A stretch of DNA of 64,000 bases, from contig ONJT01000002.1 of NCBI GenBank assembly GCA_900318245.1, positions 112,875-176,874 on the forward strand. The letters run 5' to 3'. Shown piece after piece: positions 15,746 through 25,076 of the stretch (position 1 is its first letter; each line of letters begins with the position of its first letter). The notes beneath the pieces were generated by a model. That model did no database searches. It was given only the letters and a program-made list of their open reading frames with translations, and was not told the DNA's origin. The translations under genes and the position numbers were made by a program. The stretch comes from an uncultured Bacteroidales bacterium (GTDB lineage Bacteria > Bacteroidota > Bacteroidia > Bacteroidales > Paludibacteraceae).

Positions 15746-17431
15746 TCATTTATGATTTTTGTACCAGAAAAAATACTGGTTTTGTTGTTTTTTCTCTTCA
15801 GGTGTACGCGCTACGTATATAGGTTCGCGCGTGTAAGGGTTGATGCCGGTATAGAACATCGTCGTCGAGAGCGTCATAGGCGTCGGCGTGAAGTCCTGCA
15901 CCTGCTCCGGCCTGTAATGCATCCGCTTCGTCTCATCCGCCAGCACCTGCATGTCACGCTTGGTGCAACCGGGGTGCGAGGAGATAAAGTACGGAATAAG
16001 CTGTTGGTTGAGGCCCGCCTCTTTGTTGATACGCAGGAAGAGATCTCTAAAGCGCAGGTAATTGTTCCAACTCGGTTTGCGCATCACCTTCAGCACATTA
16101 TCCGAACAATGCTCCGGCGCCACTTTGAGTCGTCCCGACACATGGCGTGTGATCAGCTGACGGGCATACTCGTCGTTCATCAGGTCATAGCGGATACCCG
16201 AGCCCACAAAGGCATGCTTCACGTACGGCAGTTTATCCACCGTGCGGTAGATGTCGAGTAGCGGTCCGAAGTCCTGATTGAGGTTCTTGCATATAGCCGG
16301 CTGGAGACACGAAGCCCGCGCACACTTCTCGCAAAGCGACATGTCCTTGCCGTGCATCGCGTACATATTCGCCGACGGACCGCCGAGGTCGCTTATCACG
16401 CCGTGCCAGTCCGGTAACTGACTCAGTTTCTCAATCTGCCGCAAGATAGATGCCTTCGAGCGGGAGACGATCTGTTTGCCCTGGTGCGCCGAGATCGTAC
16501 AGAACGAGCAGCCACCGAAACAACCGCGGTGCATACACACCGACCACTTGATCATTTCGTATGCCGGGATATGCTTGTCCTTGTATTTGGGGTGCGGCGT
16601 GTAGGTAAACGGCAGGTCGAAGATGGCATCGAGTTGCTCCGTCGTCATCGGCGGGTAAGAGGGATTGACCACTACCCATTGTTTGCCGACCGGCTGCACG
16701 AGCGTCGTCTGATGAATCTTATTCGACTCAATCTCCATAAGGCGGAAGTTCTCCGCATGCTTGCGCTTATCGCGCAGCGCCTCTTCGTGCGAGGATAGCA
16801 TGATAGCGTCCTCCGGTATCTCCGACTTATCGGACGTCAGGTACGCCGTCTGCGGGATATCATGCACGCAACCTCTGTTTGCTATCTCCGTCATCGCTTG
16901 TTCGCCCATACCATAGACGAGCATGTCTGCGCCGCTATCGACGAGGATGGACGGCATCAGTTTGTCCTGCCAGTAGTCATAATGCGTCAAGCGGCGCATC
17001 GAGGCTTCGATGCCGCCGATGATGATCGGCACATCCGGATAGAGTTGCTTAAGGATCTTGCAATAGGTGATGGTGCAATAGTCGGGCCGCGCACCGGCAC
17101 GTCCTTCGGGCGTATACGCGTCGTCCGAACGTCTGCGCTTGGCGGCCGTGTAGTGGTTCACCATCGAGTCCATACTTCCCGCCGACACCGCAAAATAGAT
17201 ACGGGGCTTTCCGAATTTCTTGAAGTCACGGAAGTCGCCGTGCACGTCTGGTTGCGGCACTATCGCTACGCGATAGCCGGCTGCCTCCAATACTCTACCC
17301 AACACCGCCGCACCGAAAGACGGATGGTCGATATACGCGTCGCCGGTGAAGAAGACGATGTCCACTTCATCCCAGCCGCGCAAGTCCGTCTCTTTGCGGG
17401 TAGTAGGTAAGTATTTCAGCAGGTCAGCCAT
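15746..17431 (-). CDS. ygiQ: YgiQ-family radical SAM protein
   Basis: A 561-residue protein. It has the N-terminal B12-binding-like domain of YgiQ (DIVFFTGDAYIDHPSFGAAV, IIIGGIEASMRRLTHYDYW), the radical-SAM cluster motif C-x3-C-x2-C in CFGGCSFC, and a YgiQ C-terminal domain (VQDFTPTPMTLSTTMFYTG). A Cys-rich stretch (CEKCARASC) may bind another cluster. The reaction is not established for this family. The start ATG overlaps the dnaX stop by one base, which indicates translational coupling. Confidence 0.92.
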   Translation of the reverse strand: MADLLKYLPTTRKETDLRGWDEVDIVFFTGDAYIDHPSFGAAVLGRVLEAAGYRVAIVPQPDVHGDFRDFKKFGKPRIYFAVSAGSMDSMVNHYTAAKRRRSDDAYTPEGRAGARPDYCTITYCKILKQLYPDVPIIIGGIEASMRRLTHYDYWQDKLMPSILVDSGADMLVYGMGEQAMTEIANRGCVHDIPQTAYLTSDKSEIPEDAIMLSSHEEALRDKRKHAENFRLMEIESNKIHQTTLVQPVGKQWVVVNPSYPPMTTEQLDAIFDLPFTYTPHPKYKDKHIPAYEMIKWSVCMHRGCFGGCSFCTISAHQGKQIVSRSKASILRQIEKLSQLPDWHGVISDLGGPSANMYAMHGKDMSLCEKCARASCLQPAICKNLNQDFGPLLDIYRTVDKLPYVKHAFVGSGIRYDLMNDEYARQLITRHVSGRLKVAPEHCSDNVLKVMRKPSWNNYLRFRDLFLRINKEAGLNQQLIPYFISSHPGCTKRDMQVLADETKRMHYRPEQVQDFTPTPMTLSTTMFYTGINPYTREPIYVARTPEEKKQQNQYFFWYKNHK

Positions 17432-19128
17432 TAGTCTATCTGCAGGTCGAGTTTCTCTTTTAGTTGGGCAAGCGCAGGGTTCTGCTCTACCATCAGTTTA
17501 TATTTCTCTTCAGCGGTAAAAGCCAGCTGCTCTTGGTTGAACTCCGCCTGCACAAGTTGTATCTCCAGGTGGTCATTATGCAGGGCTGCACGTAACTGCC
17601 GCAAGAGCGTGGGTAAGGCCTTTTTCATTTCCGTCATTTGCCACGGGTTCGGCATCTGGATCTCCGCCGTCAAGTCGTTGACCATTAGCGGCATGTAGTT
17701 CTCTATCAACTGCTTGAGACGCGTTTCCTCCTTGTGCGAGTCAGCCAGACCAACCCACGCGTCTCGGAGTTGGTCAACTGTAAAAGGGCGATTCTGCTCC
17801 TCTTGTTTGGGTTGCTCTGCAGGGGCAGCTGCCGGCTGTGCCGGAGCAGGTTCGGGTTTCTTCGGTCCCAAGCCAATACTTATTTTCGGCATCTTAGGTA
17901 TGGAAGGAGTAGCAGCCTTCGGTTGAGGAGCCGGAGCAGGAGTCGGGGTCGGCCGGCTCGCAGGGGCAGTCTGTGGGGCGGCTTTCGGAGTATTCTGAGT
18001 ACTCGGAATATTCGGAGTACTCGGAATAGTCTGATTCAGACCCAGTTGGCAGAGTTTGACGAGGGCGAGTTCGACGGTCAGGCGCTTGTTACGCGCCGTG
18101 CGGTAGTTGATATCGCAGGTGTTGAGGATATCGAGCGCCATGAAGATCCACATCGGATGGCAGCGCTGTGCCTGTTGACCGTAGCGTGCACGCATCGACT
18201 CACCGGTCTCGAGCAGCGGCAGTGTCTGCGGGTCTTTGCTCACCAGTACATCGCGCAGGTGCTGCGCAAAACCCGTCACAAAATGACCGGCATCGAAGCC
18301 ATGGTTAAGAATGTCGTTGAAGATCAGCAAGGTCTTCGCCACATTATGCTGCAGTGCGCTGTCCACCAACTGGAAATAATAGTCGACGCTGAGCACATTC
18401 AGTACTTCGATCGTGCGCTCGTACGTGATCTCTTTGCCGCAGAACGCGACGAGTTGATCGAAGATCGAGAGCGCGTCGCGCATACCTCCGTCGGCTTTCT
18501 GCGCCACCACATTCAGCGCTTCTTCACTCACCGTGATACCTTCGTTCGCCGCTACTTTCTGCAGATACGCGATGGTATCAGGGATGGTGATGCGGTTGAA
18601 GTCATAGACTTGGCAACGACTGAGAATCGTCGGCAGCACTTTGTGCTTCTCCGTCGTCGCGAGGATGAAGATGGCGTACGAGGGCGGTTCTTCGAGTGTC
18701 TTGAGCAGGGCGTTGAACGCACCGGCAGAGAGCATATGTACCTCGTCGATGATATAAACGGAGTACTTACCAATCTGCGGCGGGATACGCACTTGGTCGA
18801 TGAGGTTTCGGATGTCTTCTACGGAGTTATTCGATGCCGCATCGAGTTCGTGAATGTTAAACGACCGCTGCTCGTTAAAAGCCTTACACGACTCGCATTC
18901 GTTGCATGCATCAAACCCGTTCTGAGGGTTCGAACAGTTGATGGTCTTTGCGAAGATACGCGCGCAGGTGGTTTTTCCCACACCTCGCGGTCCGCAAAAC
19001 AGATACGCATGCGCCAAGTGGTTCGAACGAATGGCGTTCTGCAAAGTCTGCGTCAACGCTTGTTGACCCACCACCGACTCAAAGGTCTGGGGGCGGTACT
19101 TACGCGCCGAAACAATGTAATTTTCCAT
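17431..19128 (-). CDS. dnaX: DNA polymerase III gamma/tau subunit
   Basis: A 565-residue clamp-loader subunit. The AAA+ part has Walker A GPRGVGKT, four zinc-binding Cys (CSNP...CNECESC), Walker B IIDEVHML and sensor SRC. A Pro/Ala-rich linker (PTPTPAPAPQPKAATPS) leads to a short tau-like C-terminal domain. Residues 363-382 (LNQTIPSTPNIPSTQNTPKA), at the collar-linker border, are encoded by the family A 9-bp repeat. It sits between the Sfp-type gene (29-bp overlap) and ygiQ (1-bp overlap), so replication protein supply is tied to an efflux operon. Confidence 0.95.
   Translation of the reverse strand: MENYIVSARKYRPQTFESVVGQQALTQTLQNAIRSNHLAHAYLFCGPRGVGKTTCARIFAKTINCSNPQNGFDACNECESCKAFNEQRSFNIHELDAASNNSVEDIRNLIDQVRIPPQIGKYSVYIIDEVHMLSAGAFNALLKTLEEPPSYAIFILATTEKHKVLPTILSRCQVYDFNRITIPDTIAYLQKVAANEGITVSEEALNVVAQKADGGMRDALSIFDQLVAFCGKEITYERTIEVLNVLSVDYYFQLVDSALQHNVAKTLLIFNDILNHGFDAGHFVTGFAQHLRDVLVSKDPQTLPLLETGESMRARYGQQAQRCHPMWIFMALDILNTCDINYRTARNKRLTVELALVKLCQLGLNQTIPSTPNIPSTQNTPKAAPQTAPASRPTPTPAPAPQPKAATPSIPKMPKISIGLGPKKPEPAPAQPAAAPAEQPKQEEQNRPFTVDQLRDAWVGLADSHKEETRLKQLIENYMPLMVNDLTAEIQMPNPWQMTEMKKALPTLLRQLRAALHNDHLEIQLVQAEFNQEQLAFTAEEKYKLMVEQNPALAQLKEKLDLQID
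17985..18040. repeat. In-frame 9-bp repeat block, family A copy 2
   Basis: Five to six units of the form TCGGAGTAN or TCGGAATAN ending in TCTGATTCA. Read on the minus strand this gives LNQTIPSTPNIPSTQNTP in DnaX. Confidence 0.8.
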
Positions 19129-19669
19129 ATGCTATGCTGTATATATAATTCTCTTTTTCAAAAGTCGATATTTCGAGATCTCGTGATTTCGATATAATAT
19201 GCTGTAGTTGTTCAAACGATTGTATCCCTACTCCTTGGGCTTTGACAACCGCTTCTTTGCGCGTCCACAGCCGTGTGAATTTCCGGTCGTCCATTCCTAC
19301 TCTCTCTTCTTCATTCATCGTTCGGGCGATGAGGTCCGCATCCGCATGCCGTATCGTTTCGATGTCAATGCCTATAGGTTGGTCATCTATCGCGACGGCG
19401 ATGCCTTGCTTGCAATGACTGATACTGAAATAAGGACCGTTCTCCCAATAGGGTTTGCCGTGTTCGTTGTATTGCCATTCGGTATCTCTATATTCCGATA
19501 TATCGACCAGTTTATAAAGCATCAGCCACGATTTCAAACAGCAATACTGCCCGAAGGTATGCTTGTATCTCAGTGCCTGCTCGCGACGTTGAGCGGATAC
19601 CAGAGGTAGCATGCGCTGCACCTCCGTCTCCGTGCACTCATCCATTCTATCAAAAACGTTCACTCTCAT
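19100..19669 (-). CDS. 4'-phosphopantetheinyl transferase (Sfp type)
   Basis: A 189-residue Sfp/AcpT-family enzyme that would transfer phosphopantetheine from CoA to a carrier protein Ser. The core motifs are present: FSISHCKQGIAVAI, IGIDIE (metal-binding D and E) and TRLWTRKEAVVKAQG. It overlaps the RND pump gene by 4 bp (ATGA) and dnaX by 29 bp. Two segments, DISEYRDTE and SKSRDLEIS, are encoded by TATCGATATTCCG-like simple DNA that recurs in intergenic sites, a possible weak repeat insertion. Confidence 0.88.
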   Translation of the reverse strand: MRVNVFDRMDECTETEVQRMLPLVSAQRREQALRYKHTFGQYCCLKSWLMLYKLVDISEYRDTEWQYNEHGKPYWENGPYFSISHCKQGIAVAIDDQPIGIDIETIRHADADLIARTMNEEERVGMDDRKFTRLWTRKEAVVKAQGVGIQSFEQLQHIISKSRDLEISTFEKENYIYSIAYGKLHCFGA

Positions 19670-22600
19670 TCACTCACTTCTTCATCCCTTTTTGCGTATA
19701 CCTTCCAATAGACGACGGGCAGGATGGTGACTGTCAGCGGCAGTGTGAACAGCGTTCCAAAGCATATTACCACACCCATCGGCATCCAGAGACTCGTCGC
19801 GGCGATGATCATCGGCAGCACACCGAGCGCCGTAGTAGCTGAAGTCAGGAACACCGGTCGCATACGTCGCAAACCCGCCTGGAAAGCGGCTTCTTTATAC
19901 GTCAGGTGCTTGTATTTGCGCGCGTCTTCGGCGTACTCGTACATCATGATAGCATTACGCACGATAATACCTATCAGACTGACGACACCCAACACCGCGG
20001 TGATAGAGATATCCAGGTTGAAGATCCACAGACCGAGCATCGAACCAAAGAGACAGAGGATGGCGCTGGAGAGGGTGAGTAGTGCCAAGCCAATCTTGCC
20101 GAAATGGTACAACAGCAGGGCTAACATCACCACAAGGGCGGCAACGATGGACCATAGTATCTGCGGGATCATGAGGTTGTTGATCTCCGTCAAGCCACCG
20201 TACGCGATCGACACGCCTTCCGGCAGGTCAGTGAGGTTGTTCTCTACCCAATTCTTCACCTTTCGCTCGGCATCGACCTGACTCGTCGCTCCTCGGAGGT
20301 CGGCGCCTACCGTCATCGTTCGCACGGCGTTACGGCGTTCGAGTAAAGTATGGTGCCAATTGGGTTCGATAGTCGCCACTTGACGCAGAGGTACCCAGAC
20401 GCCTGGCAAAGCTGTCGGCACTTGTATCGCACCTAGTTCGTCGGCGTTGAGGGTGTTGATTCCGGCCGTATAGAGCACTACCGGCACCGCATAAGACTCT
20501 TCATAGAGCGTCGTGATCGTCGCGCCTTGCGTAGCCTCCATCAGGTAGAGCGAGAGCATCGTCTCGGTGATACCGAGTCGGGTTGCTTCGTCCGCTTTGA
20601 GCACGATACGTGTGGACGCCGCTACGTTGTTATAGTCGCAGTGCACCCACTGCAGTTCGGGTTGCGCGAGCATGAATTGCTGAATACTGTCCGCGATAGG
20701 TTTCATCGCCTCCCAGTTTTCGCCTTTCACGCGCACCTCGAGCGGATTCTTCACCGCCTGATAGTCGAGTTGTTTGAACCGCGCATAGGCATTCGGGAAA
20801 TAGTTCTCATACTTGCCGTTATAGGCTTTGAGCACTTGGCTGGTTGCCTTACTGGACTTGGTATTGACCACTAGCTGCGCGTAGTTCGTAGCCGGCGTCT
20901 GCGGCGTGTATGTAGCATGGAAGCGCGGGGAAGACTGACCGATGAACGCCGTCACACTCGTCACACGCGGGTCTTGGCGTAAGATGTTTGCCAGGGAGTC
21001 CGCCACCGACGCACTCTCTTCGAGGGTCGCACCGTCACGCAGGTGTATCTCAACCGCAAAGAACTCCCGCTCGGCTTTAGGCAATAGCTGGAGGTTAAGA
21101 TGCATCAACAGGATCACACCCACTAAAGTCGCGCCGCCTAAGAGGCACCAGGCGATGACCGGATGGTCGAAACAGCGCTGTAAGATATGTCGGTAAGCGC
21201 CCTGCAACCACGTGAAGAACTTCGTCTGCACGCGTTCCACAAGATTCATTTCTTCGGGCTTGCGCTCGCGAATGAAGCGGAAAGACAGGAACGGCGTCAC
21301 CCACGAAGCATAGAAGATACTTGCCACCAGCGCAAAGAGCACTGCCCAAGGGAAGAGCTGAACGAACTCACCCAGCGGACCGGTGATGATACGCGTCATA
21401 GGGAAGAACATGCCACAGATCGCCATCGTCGCGAGCGACATCGGCACGAAGAGCATACTCGTGCTCACGACGGCGGAGTACCAGCGCGAATGACGACGCG
21501 CCAAGAGGTTCGTATAGCCGTCTATGACGATGACCGAGTCATCGACAATCATTCCCAAAACGAAGATCAGTGCCGCCAGCGTCACCGTGTTCAGTTCGAT
21601 ACCCGTGACATACATCAGGCCGATACAGATCGCCGTGCAGACGGGCAGTCCCGTCGCCGCTACAAGAGCGGTACGTAGCGGGAAGAGCAACAGCATCACC
21701 GCAATCACCACGAGGATAGAAATCACGATGTCGCGCAAGAACGAGAGCACGGAGTCGTTGACTACCTTCGGTTGGTCAGTGATTCGATGGAATTGAATAT
21801 CGGGCGGTAGCAAAGCCGCAGCTTGCGCTAACTGCTTATCCACCTCGTCGCCGAAAGCAACGATGTTATTACCCGGCACCATTTCCATATTCAGGATAAG
21901 ACAGGACGCTCCGTTGAACTCTACATAGTTCTTCGGTGCCTGATAGCGGCGCTCGACGGTAGCAATATCTTTGAGACGTATGGTAGCCCCCGTCACAGGG
22001 TCGGACCACACGATCTGCTCCTGCAGTTCATATTCGGACAGGTAGGGAATCACCACTTGCAGCGCTCCGTGTGCATCGCTCTCGCCGCCGACGGTTCTCA
22101 GTCCTTGCAGCGCCATCTGCGCCTGCAGTGCGGACGGGTTGATGCCATAGCGTGACAGTTGTTCCGGGTCGATGGTGATAGCTATCTCTTCGGTCTGCTG
22201 CCCCATGATACGCAGTTTGCCCATTTCAGGGATAGCACGTAAATGCGAGCATACCTGTTTGGCATATTGCTCGAGTTCGCGCGGACTGCGCTCGGGACTC
22301 TCCACGGCGATGAGCAGGGACGAGGTATTGCCGAAATCATCGATGACAAGGGTCTGTAGCACGCCCGTAGGCAATTGGGTCTTTTGCAGGAGCGGTAGCC
22401 CCGCGCGGATCTTCGCCCAGGCAGCCTCGTTATTGACAGCCGTCATACGTAGCATCACGTAGATATACGCGAGGCCGTCTTGACTCTGGCTGAACGTCAG
22501 TTTCTTGTCAACGAATTCGAAGGAGTTGATATAATCCTCGAGGGGTATCGTCACCTGCTGCTCCACTTCTTCGGCCGTCGCGCCGGGATAGTAGGCAACT

Positions 22601-22749
22601 ACCAGTCCTTGGCGGATGGTGAATTGCGGAAACTCGTCCTTGTTCATCTGCGGCAAGGACCAGATACCGAATGCCATCAGTACCATGAATAAGGCCATCA
22701 CCAGTCCGTGACGCCGCATTGCTCCTTCTATGTGTGCACTAATCTTCAA
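19666..22749 (-). CDS. RND-family efflux pump (AcrB/HAE1 type)
   Basis: A 1027-residue inner-membrane pump with 12 predicted helices and two large periplasmic loops. The TM4 proton-relay Asp pair is intact (VLGMIVDDSVIVID). The start MRRHGLVMALFMVLMAFGIW and the C-terminal GIIVRNAIMMYEYA and LPMIIAATSLWMPMGV are family hallmarks. It overlaps the adaptor gene by 11 bp. No TolC-like outer-membrane channel is encoded in the window, so it must use one from elsewhere. Substrate class unknown. Confidence 0.92.
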   Translation of the reverse strand: MKISAHIEGAMRRHGLVMALFMVLMAFGIWSLPQMNKDEFPQFTIRQGLVVAYYPGATAEEVEQQVTIPLEDYINSFEFVDKKLTFSQSQDGLAYIYVMLRMTAVNNEAAWAKIRAGLPLLQKTQLPTGVLQTLVIDDFGNTSSLLIAVESPERSPRELEQYAKQVCSHLRAIPEMGKLRIMGQQTEEIAITIDPEQLSRYGINPSALQAQMALQGLRTVGGESDAHGALQVVIPYLSEYELQEQIVWSDPVTGATIRLKDIATVERRYQAPKNYVEFNGASCLILNMEMVPGNNIVAFGDEVDKQLAQAAALLPPDIQFHRITDQPKVVNDSVLSFLRDIVISILVVIAVMLLLFPLRTALVAATGLPVCTAICIGLMYVTGIELNTVTLAALIFVLGMIVDDSVIVIDGYTNLLARRHSRWYSAVVSTSMLFVPMSLATMAICGMFFPMTRIITGPLGEFVQLFPWAVLFALVASIFYASWVTPFLSFRFIRERKPEEMNLVERVQTKFFTWLQGAYRHILQRCFDHPVIAWCLLGGATLVGVILLMHLNLQLLPKAEREFFAVEIHLRDGATLEESASVADSLANILRQDPRVTSVTAFIGQSSPRFHATYTPQTPATNYAQLVVNTKSSKATSQVLKAYNGKYENYFPNAYARFKQLDYQAVKNPLEVRVKGENWEAMKPIADSIQQFMLAQPELQWVHCDYNNVAASTRIVLKADEATRLGITETMLSLYLMEATQGATITTLYEESYAVPVVLYTAGINTLNADELGAIQVPTALPGVWVPLRQVATIEPNWHHTLLERRNAVRTMTVGADLRGATSQVDAERKVKNWVENNLTDLPEGVSIAYGGLTEINNLMIPQILWSIVAALVVMLALLLYHFGKIGLALLTLSSAILCLFGSMLGLWIFNLDISITAVLGVVSLIGIIVRNAIMMYEYAEDARKYKHLTYKEAAFQAGLRRMRPVFLTSATTALGVLPMIIAATSLWMPMGVVICFGTLFTLPLTVTILPVVYWKVYAKRDEEVSE

Positions 22750-23773
22750 TGATCTTGCAGTCTTTATAGAGTTTCTGATATCCCTCGGTGATGAGGGTGT
22801 CGCCGGCTTGCAGGCCGCTCTTCACACGCACGCCGTCAGCCTGGTAGCCGTCGATGGTGATTGTACGACGCTCTGCAGTGCCATTCTCTGCGACCCACAC
22901 GGTGTGTCCGTCGGGCGTGAGTAAGATACACTGCGCCGGAATGACGATATCGTTATTAGTCTGTTGATTGGGGTCGTCGGATTTTTGCGCTATTTGTACC
23001 TTCGCTACCATACCCGTCATCAGTACGTCTGTGCCGCCGGTGATATGTGCGACCACATCGTAGGTATGTGTGAGGGTATTGGCGGCGACACTCTTCTCGC
23101 TGATGGTGACGGGAAAGACCGCATTCACAGCCGCACATTCCACTTCGCCCTTCGTGCCGAGTTCGCGGATCTCTGCTTCGGGAACGGTAAAGCGTACGTT
23201 GAATCCCGAGATATCGAGAATCGAACAGATCTTCGTTCCGGGTATCACCGTCTGACCTTTCTCTATCGTCAGTCCATTGACCACACCGTCGCAGGGCGCA
23301 GTGAGCGAGCACTCCTCCAGGCGTTTCTTCGCCGCCGCATAGAGGGATTTGGCTTGGGCCAACTGGCTTTGCACTTCTACCATCTTCTGGTCCGACACTA
23401 CGCCCTTGGCATGTACCTTGCTCACGCGGTCATAGCCGTCCTGGGCATGCTGGAGAGCCGCCTTAGCGCCTTGCAGGGCATTGAGGGCTTGGGTGTTATC
23501 GACAGCCAGCAGCACTTGTCCTTTGCGGACACGCTCGCCGTTCTTCACATTGATAGCTGTCACACGCCCCGCAGCCTCCATGCTCAGCGGCGTCTCGTGC
23601 GTAGGTTCGATCACTCCTACGTAGCGCGAGGTAGCACTACCGGTTTGCGGCGCTACGACGGTTGTCTTCACTTTGATCGGCGCTTGCGCAAACTCCTGAT
23701 GCACCTGTTTGGTACAAGCCACCAGTCCACAGAGCGCGAGCGCCATCCATCCTATTTTATACGTTTTCACCAT
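22739..23773 (-). CDS. RND periplasmic adaptor lipoprotein
   Basis: A 344-residue membrane-fusion protein. A lipoprotein signal ends at the lipobox Cys (ALCGLVAC). It has a lipoyl-type half-motif (GRVTAINVKNGERVRKGQVLLAVDN), a coiled-coil hairpin (GAKAALQHAQDGYDRVSKV onward), the second lipoyl half (APCDGVVNGLTIEKGQTVIPG), and a beta-barrel/MP domain. It couples the RND pump to an outer-membrane channel. Overlaps with MATE upstream (17 bp) and the pump downstream (11 bp) indicate coordinated translation. Confidence 0.92.
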   Translation of the reverse strand: MVKTYKIGWMALALCGLVACTKQVHQEFAQAPIKVKTTVVAPQTGSATSRYVGVIEPTHETPLSMEAAGRVTAINVKNGERVRKGQVLLAVDNTQALNALQGAKAALQHAQDGYDRVSKVHAKGVVSDQKMVEVQSQLAQAKSLYAAAKKRLEECSLTAPCDGVVNGLTIEKGQTVIPGTKICSILDISGFNVRFTVPEAEIRELGTKGEVECAAVNAVFPVTISEKSVAANTLTHTYDVVAHITGGTDVLMTGMVAKVQIAQKSDDPNQQTNNDIVIPAQCILLTPDGHTVWVAENGTAERRTITIDGYQADGVRVKSGLQAGDTLITEGYQKLYKDCKIIED

Positions 23774-25076
23774 AGTTCTTTTTCCATTCGATGGTCAGGT
23801 ACGCCACTCGGGCGATGAGGTGCGCGAAATACGCGATGTACAGCGCTTGCGCTCCCAACCACGTGAAGGTCGTTATATATCCTATTACGAAAGCCAACGC
23901 GGCCCAAATCATTGCGTTTCGTATCTGTACACCGGCGGTAGCTCCCACAAACACACCGTCCCACATAAACGCCAGTGCACTCACTATCGGCATGGCTATC
24001 AGCCAGCCCATATACGGCTTGGCAGCCGTTATCACCTCGCAGTCCGAGGTCATTGTGGCGATAAACGTATCGCCGAAGACGGCATATACCGCCGTAAAAA
24101 GTAACCCTACTCCGATGCTCCAGTTAAAAAGCAGACGGACTATTTGCCCTAAATCCTGACTCCTGTATCCTGCCTCCTGTATCTTCCCGAACTCCTTCCC
24201 TACCAGCGCTTCGCCGGCATACGCAAAGCCGTCCACGAAGAAGGAGAAGAACATAAAGAACTTCATCAGTATACTGCTCACGGCCAATTCCGTGTCTCCG
24301 TATCGGCTGGCGAGGGAGGTATAGCCCACATAGACGACCATGAAGCAGAGCGAGCGGATGAACAGATTTCCGTTCAGACTCATCATTCGCTTTAGTTCCG
24401 GCCACTTCATCGCAGCGAGTATCTCGCGCGTGCCGATATGAATGATGCCGTACTTGAGCACCAGGATCGCGACGGCGAGGAACAGTCCGCTATACTGCGC
24501 GACGAGTGTGCCGTAGGCAACACCTACCACTCCGTAGCCGGCATGCACCGCCAGGTAGTAACTGGCACCCATATTGACGGCATTCACGAGGATATCCGTC
24601 GCCATTGGACTCTTCGTATCCTGCATGCCGATGAACCAACCCTTGAAGGTGAAGAGCATCAGCGTAGCGGGCGCTGCCCAGATACGCACGTAGAAGTACT
24701 CGCGCGCGATGGAAGCCGCTTCGGCGGAGCAAGGCACGACAGCTAAGACGGCGTTGACGAAGAACCACTGTATCGCCCACACAAAGAGGGTCGCGAGCAG
24801 CGCCAGAGTAAGACTCTGCACGAGGATCTTACGGCATTCGTCTTTTCGTCCCGCCCCATACGCCTGAGCCGCGAGGCCGGAAGTGCCGATACGCAGGAAT
24901 CCGAAGTTCCAATAGAGTAAGTCAAAGAGCATGGTACCGATCGCGATACCTCCGATAGCCGCGGCATCACTCAGGTGCCCCACTATCGCTGTGTCCACGA
25001 TGCCGACGAGCGGTATCGTGATGTTCGCCAAGATACTTGGCACCGCGAGACGTACTATTTCGCGGTTCAGGCTCAC
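23757..25076 (-). CDS. MATE-family efflux transporter
   Basis: A 439-residue, 12-helix NorM/DinF-type MATE protein (LAVPSILANITIPLVGIVDTAIVGHL at the N-terminus, split into conserved VDTAIVGHL). It exports cations or drugs using an ion gradient. Residues about 298-309 (KIQEAGYRSQDLG), in the cytoplasmic loop between the two bundles, are encoded by a 7-bp repeat (family C) and look longer than usual for the family. It overlaps the AspT-type gene by 4 bp and the adaptor gene by 17 bp. Confidence 0.9.
   Translation of the reverse strand: MSLNREIVRLAVPSILANITIPLVGIVDTAIVGHLSDAAAIGGIAIGTMLFDLLYWNFGFLRIGTSGLAAQAYGAGRKDECRKILVQSLTLALLATLFVWAIQWFFVNAVLAVVPCSAEAASIAREYFYVRIWAAPATLMLFTFKGWFIGMQDTKSPMATDILVNAVNMGASYYLAVHAGYGVVGVAYGTLVAQYSGLFLAVAILVLKYGIIHIGTREILAAMKWPELKRMMSLNGNLFIRSLCFMVVYVGYTSLASRYGDTELAVSSILMKFFMFFSFFVDGFAYAGEALVGKEFGKIQEAGYRSQDLGQIVRLLFNWSIGVGLLFTAVYAVFGDTFIATMTSDCEVITAAKPYMGWLIAMPIVSALAFMWDGVFVGATAGVQIRNAMIWAALAFVIGYITTFTWLGAQALYIAYFAHLIARVAYLTIEWKKNYGENV
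24150..24184. repeat. In-frame 7-bp repeat, family C
   Basis: Units AATCCTG, ACTCCTG, TATCCTG, CCTCCTG, TATC run in tandem. Read on the minus strand they encode IQEAGYRSQDLG in the MATE loop. Confidence 0.65.
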
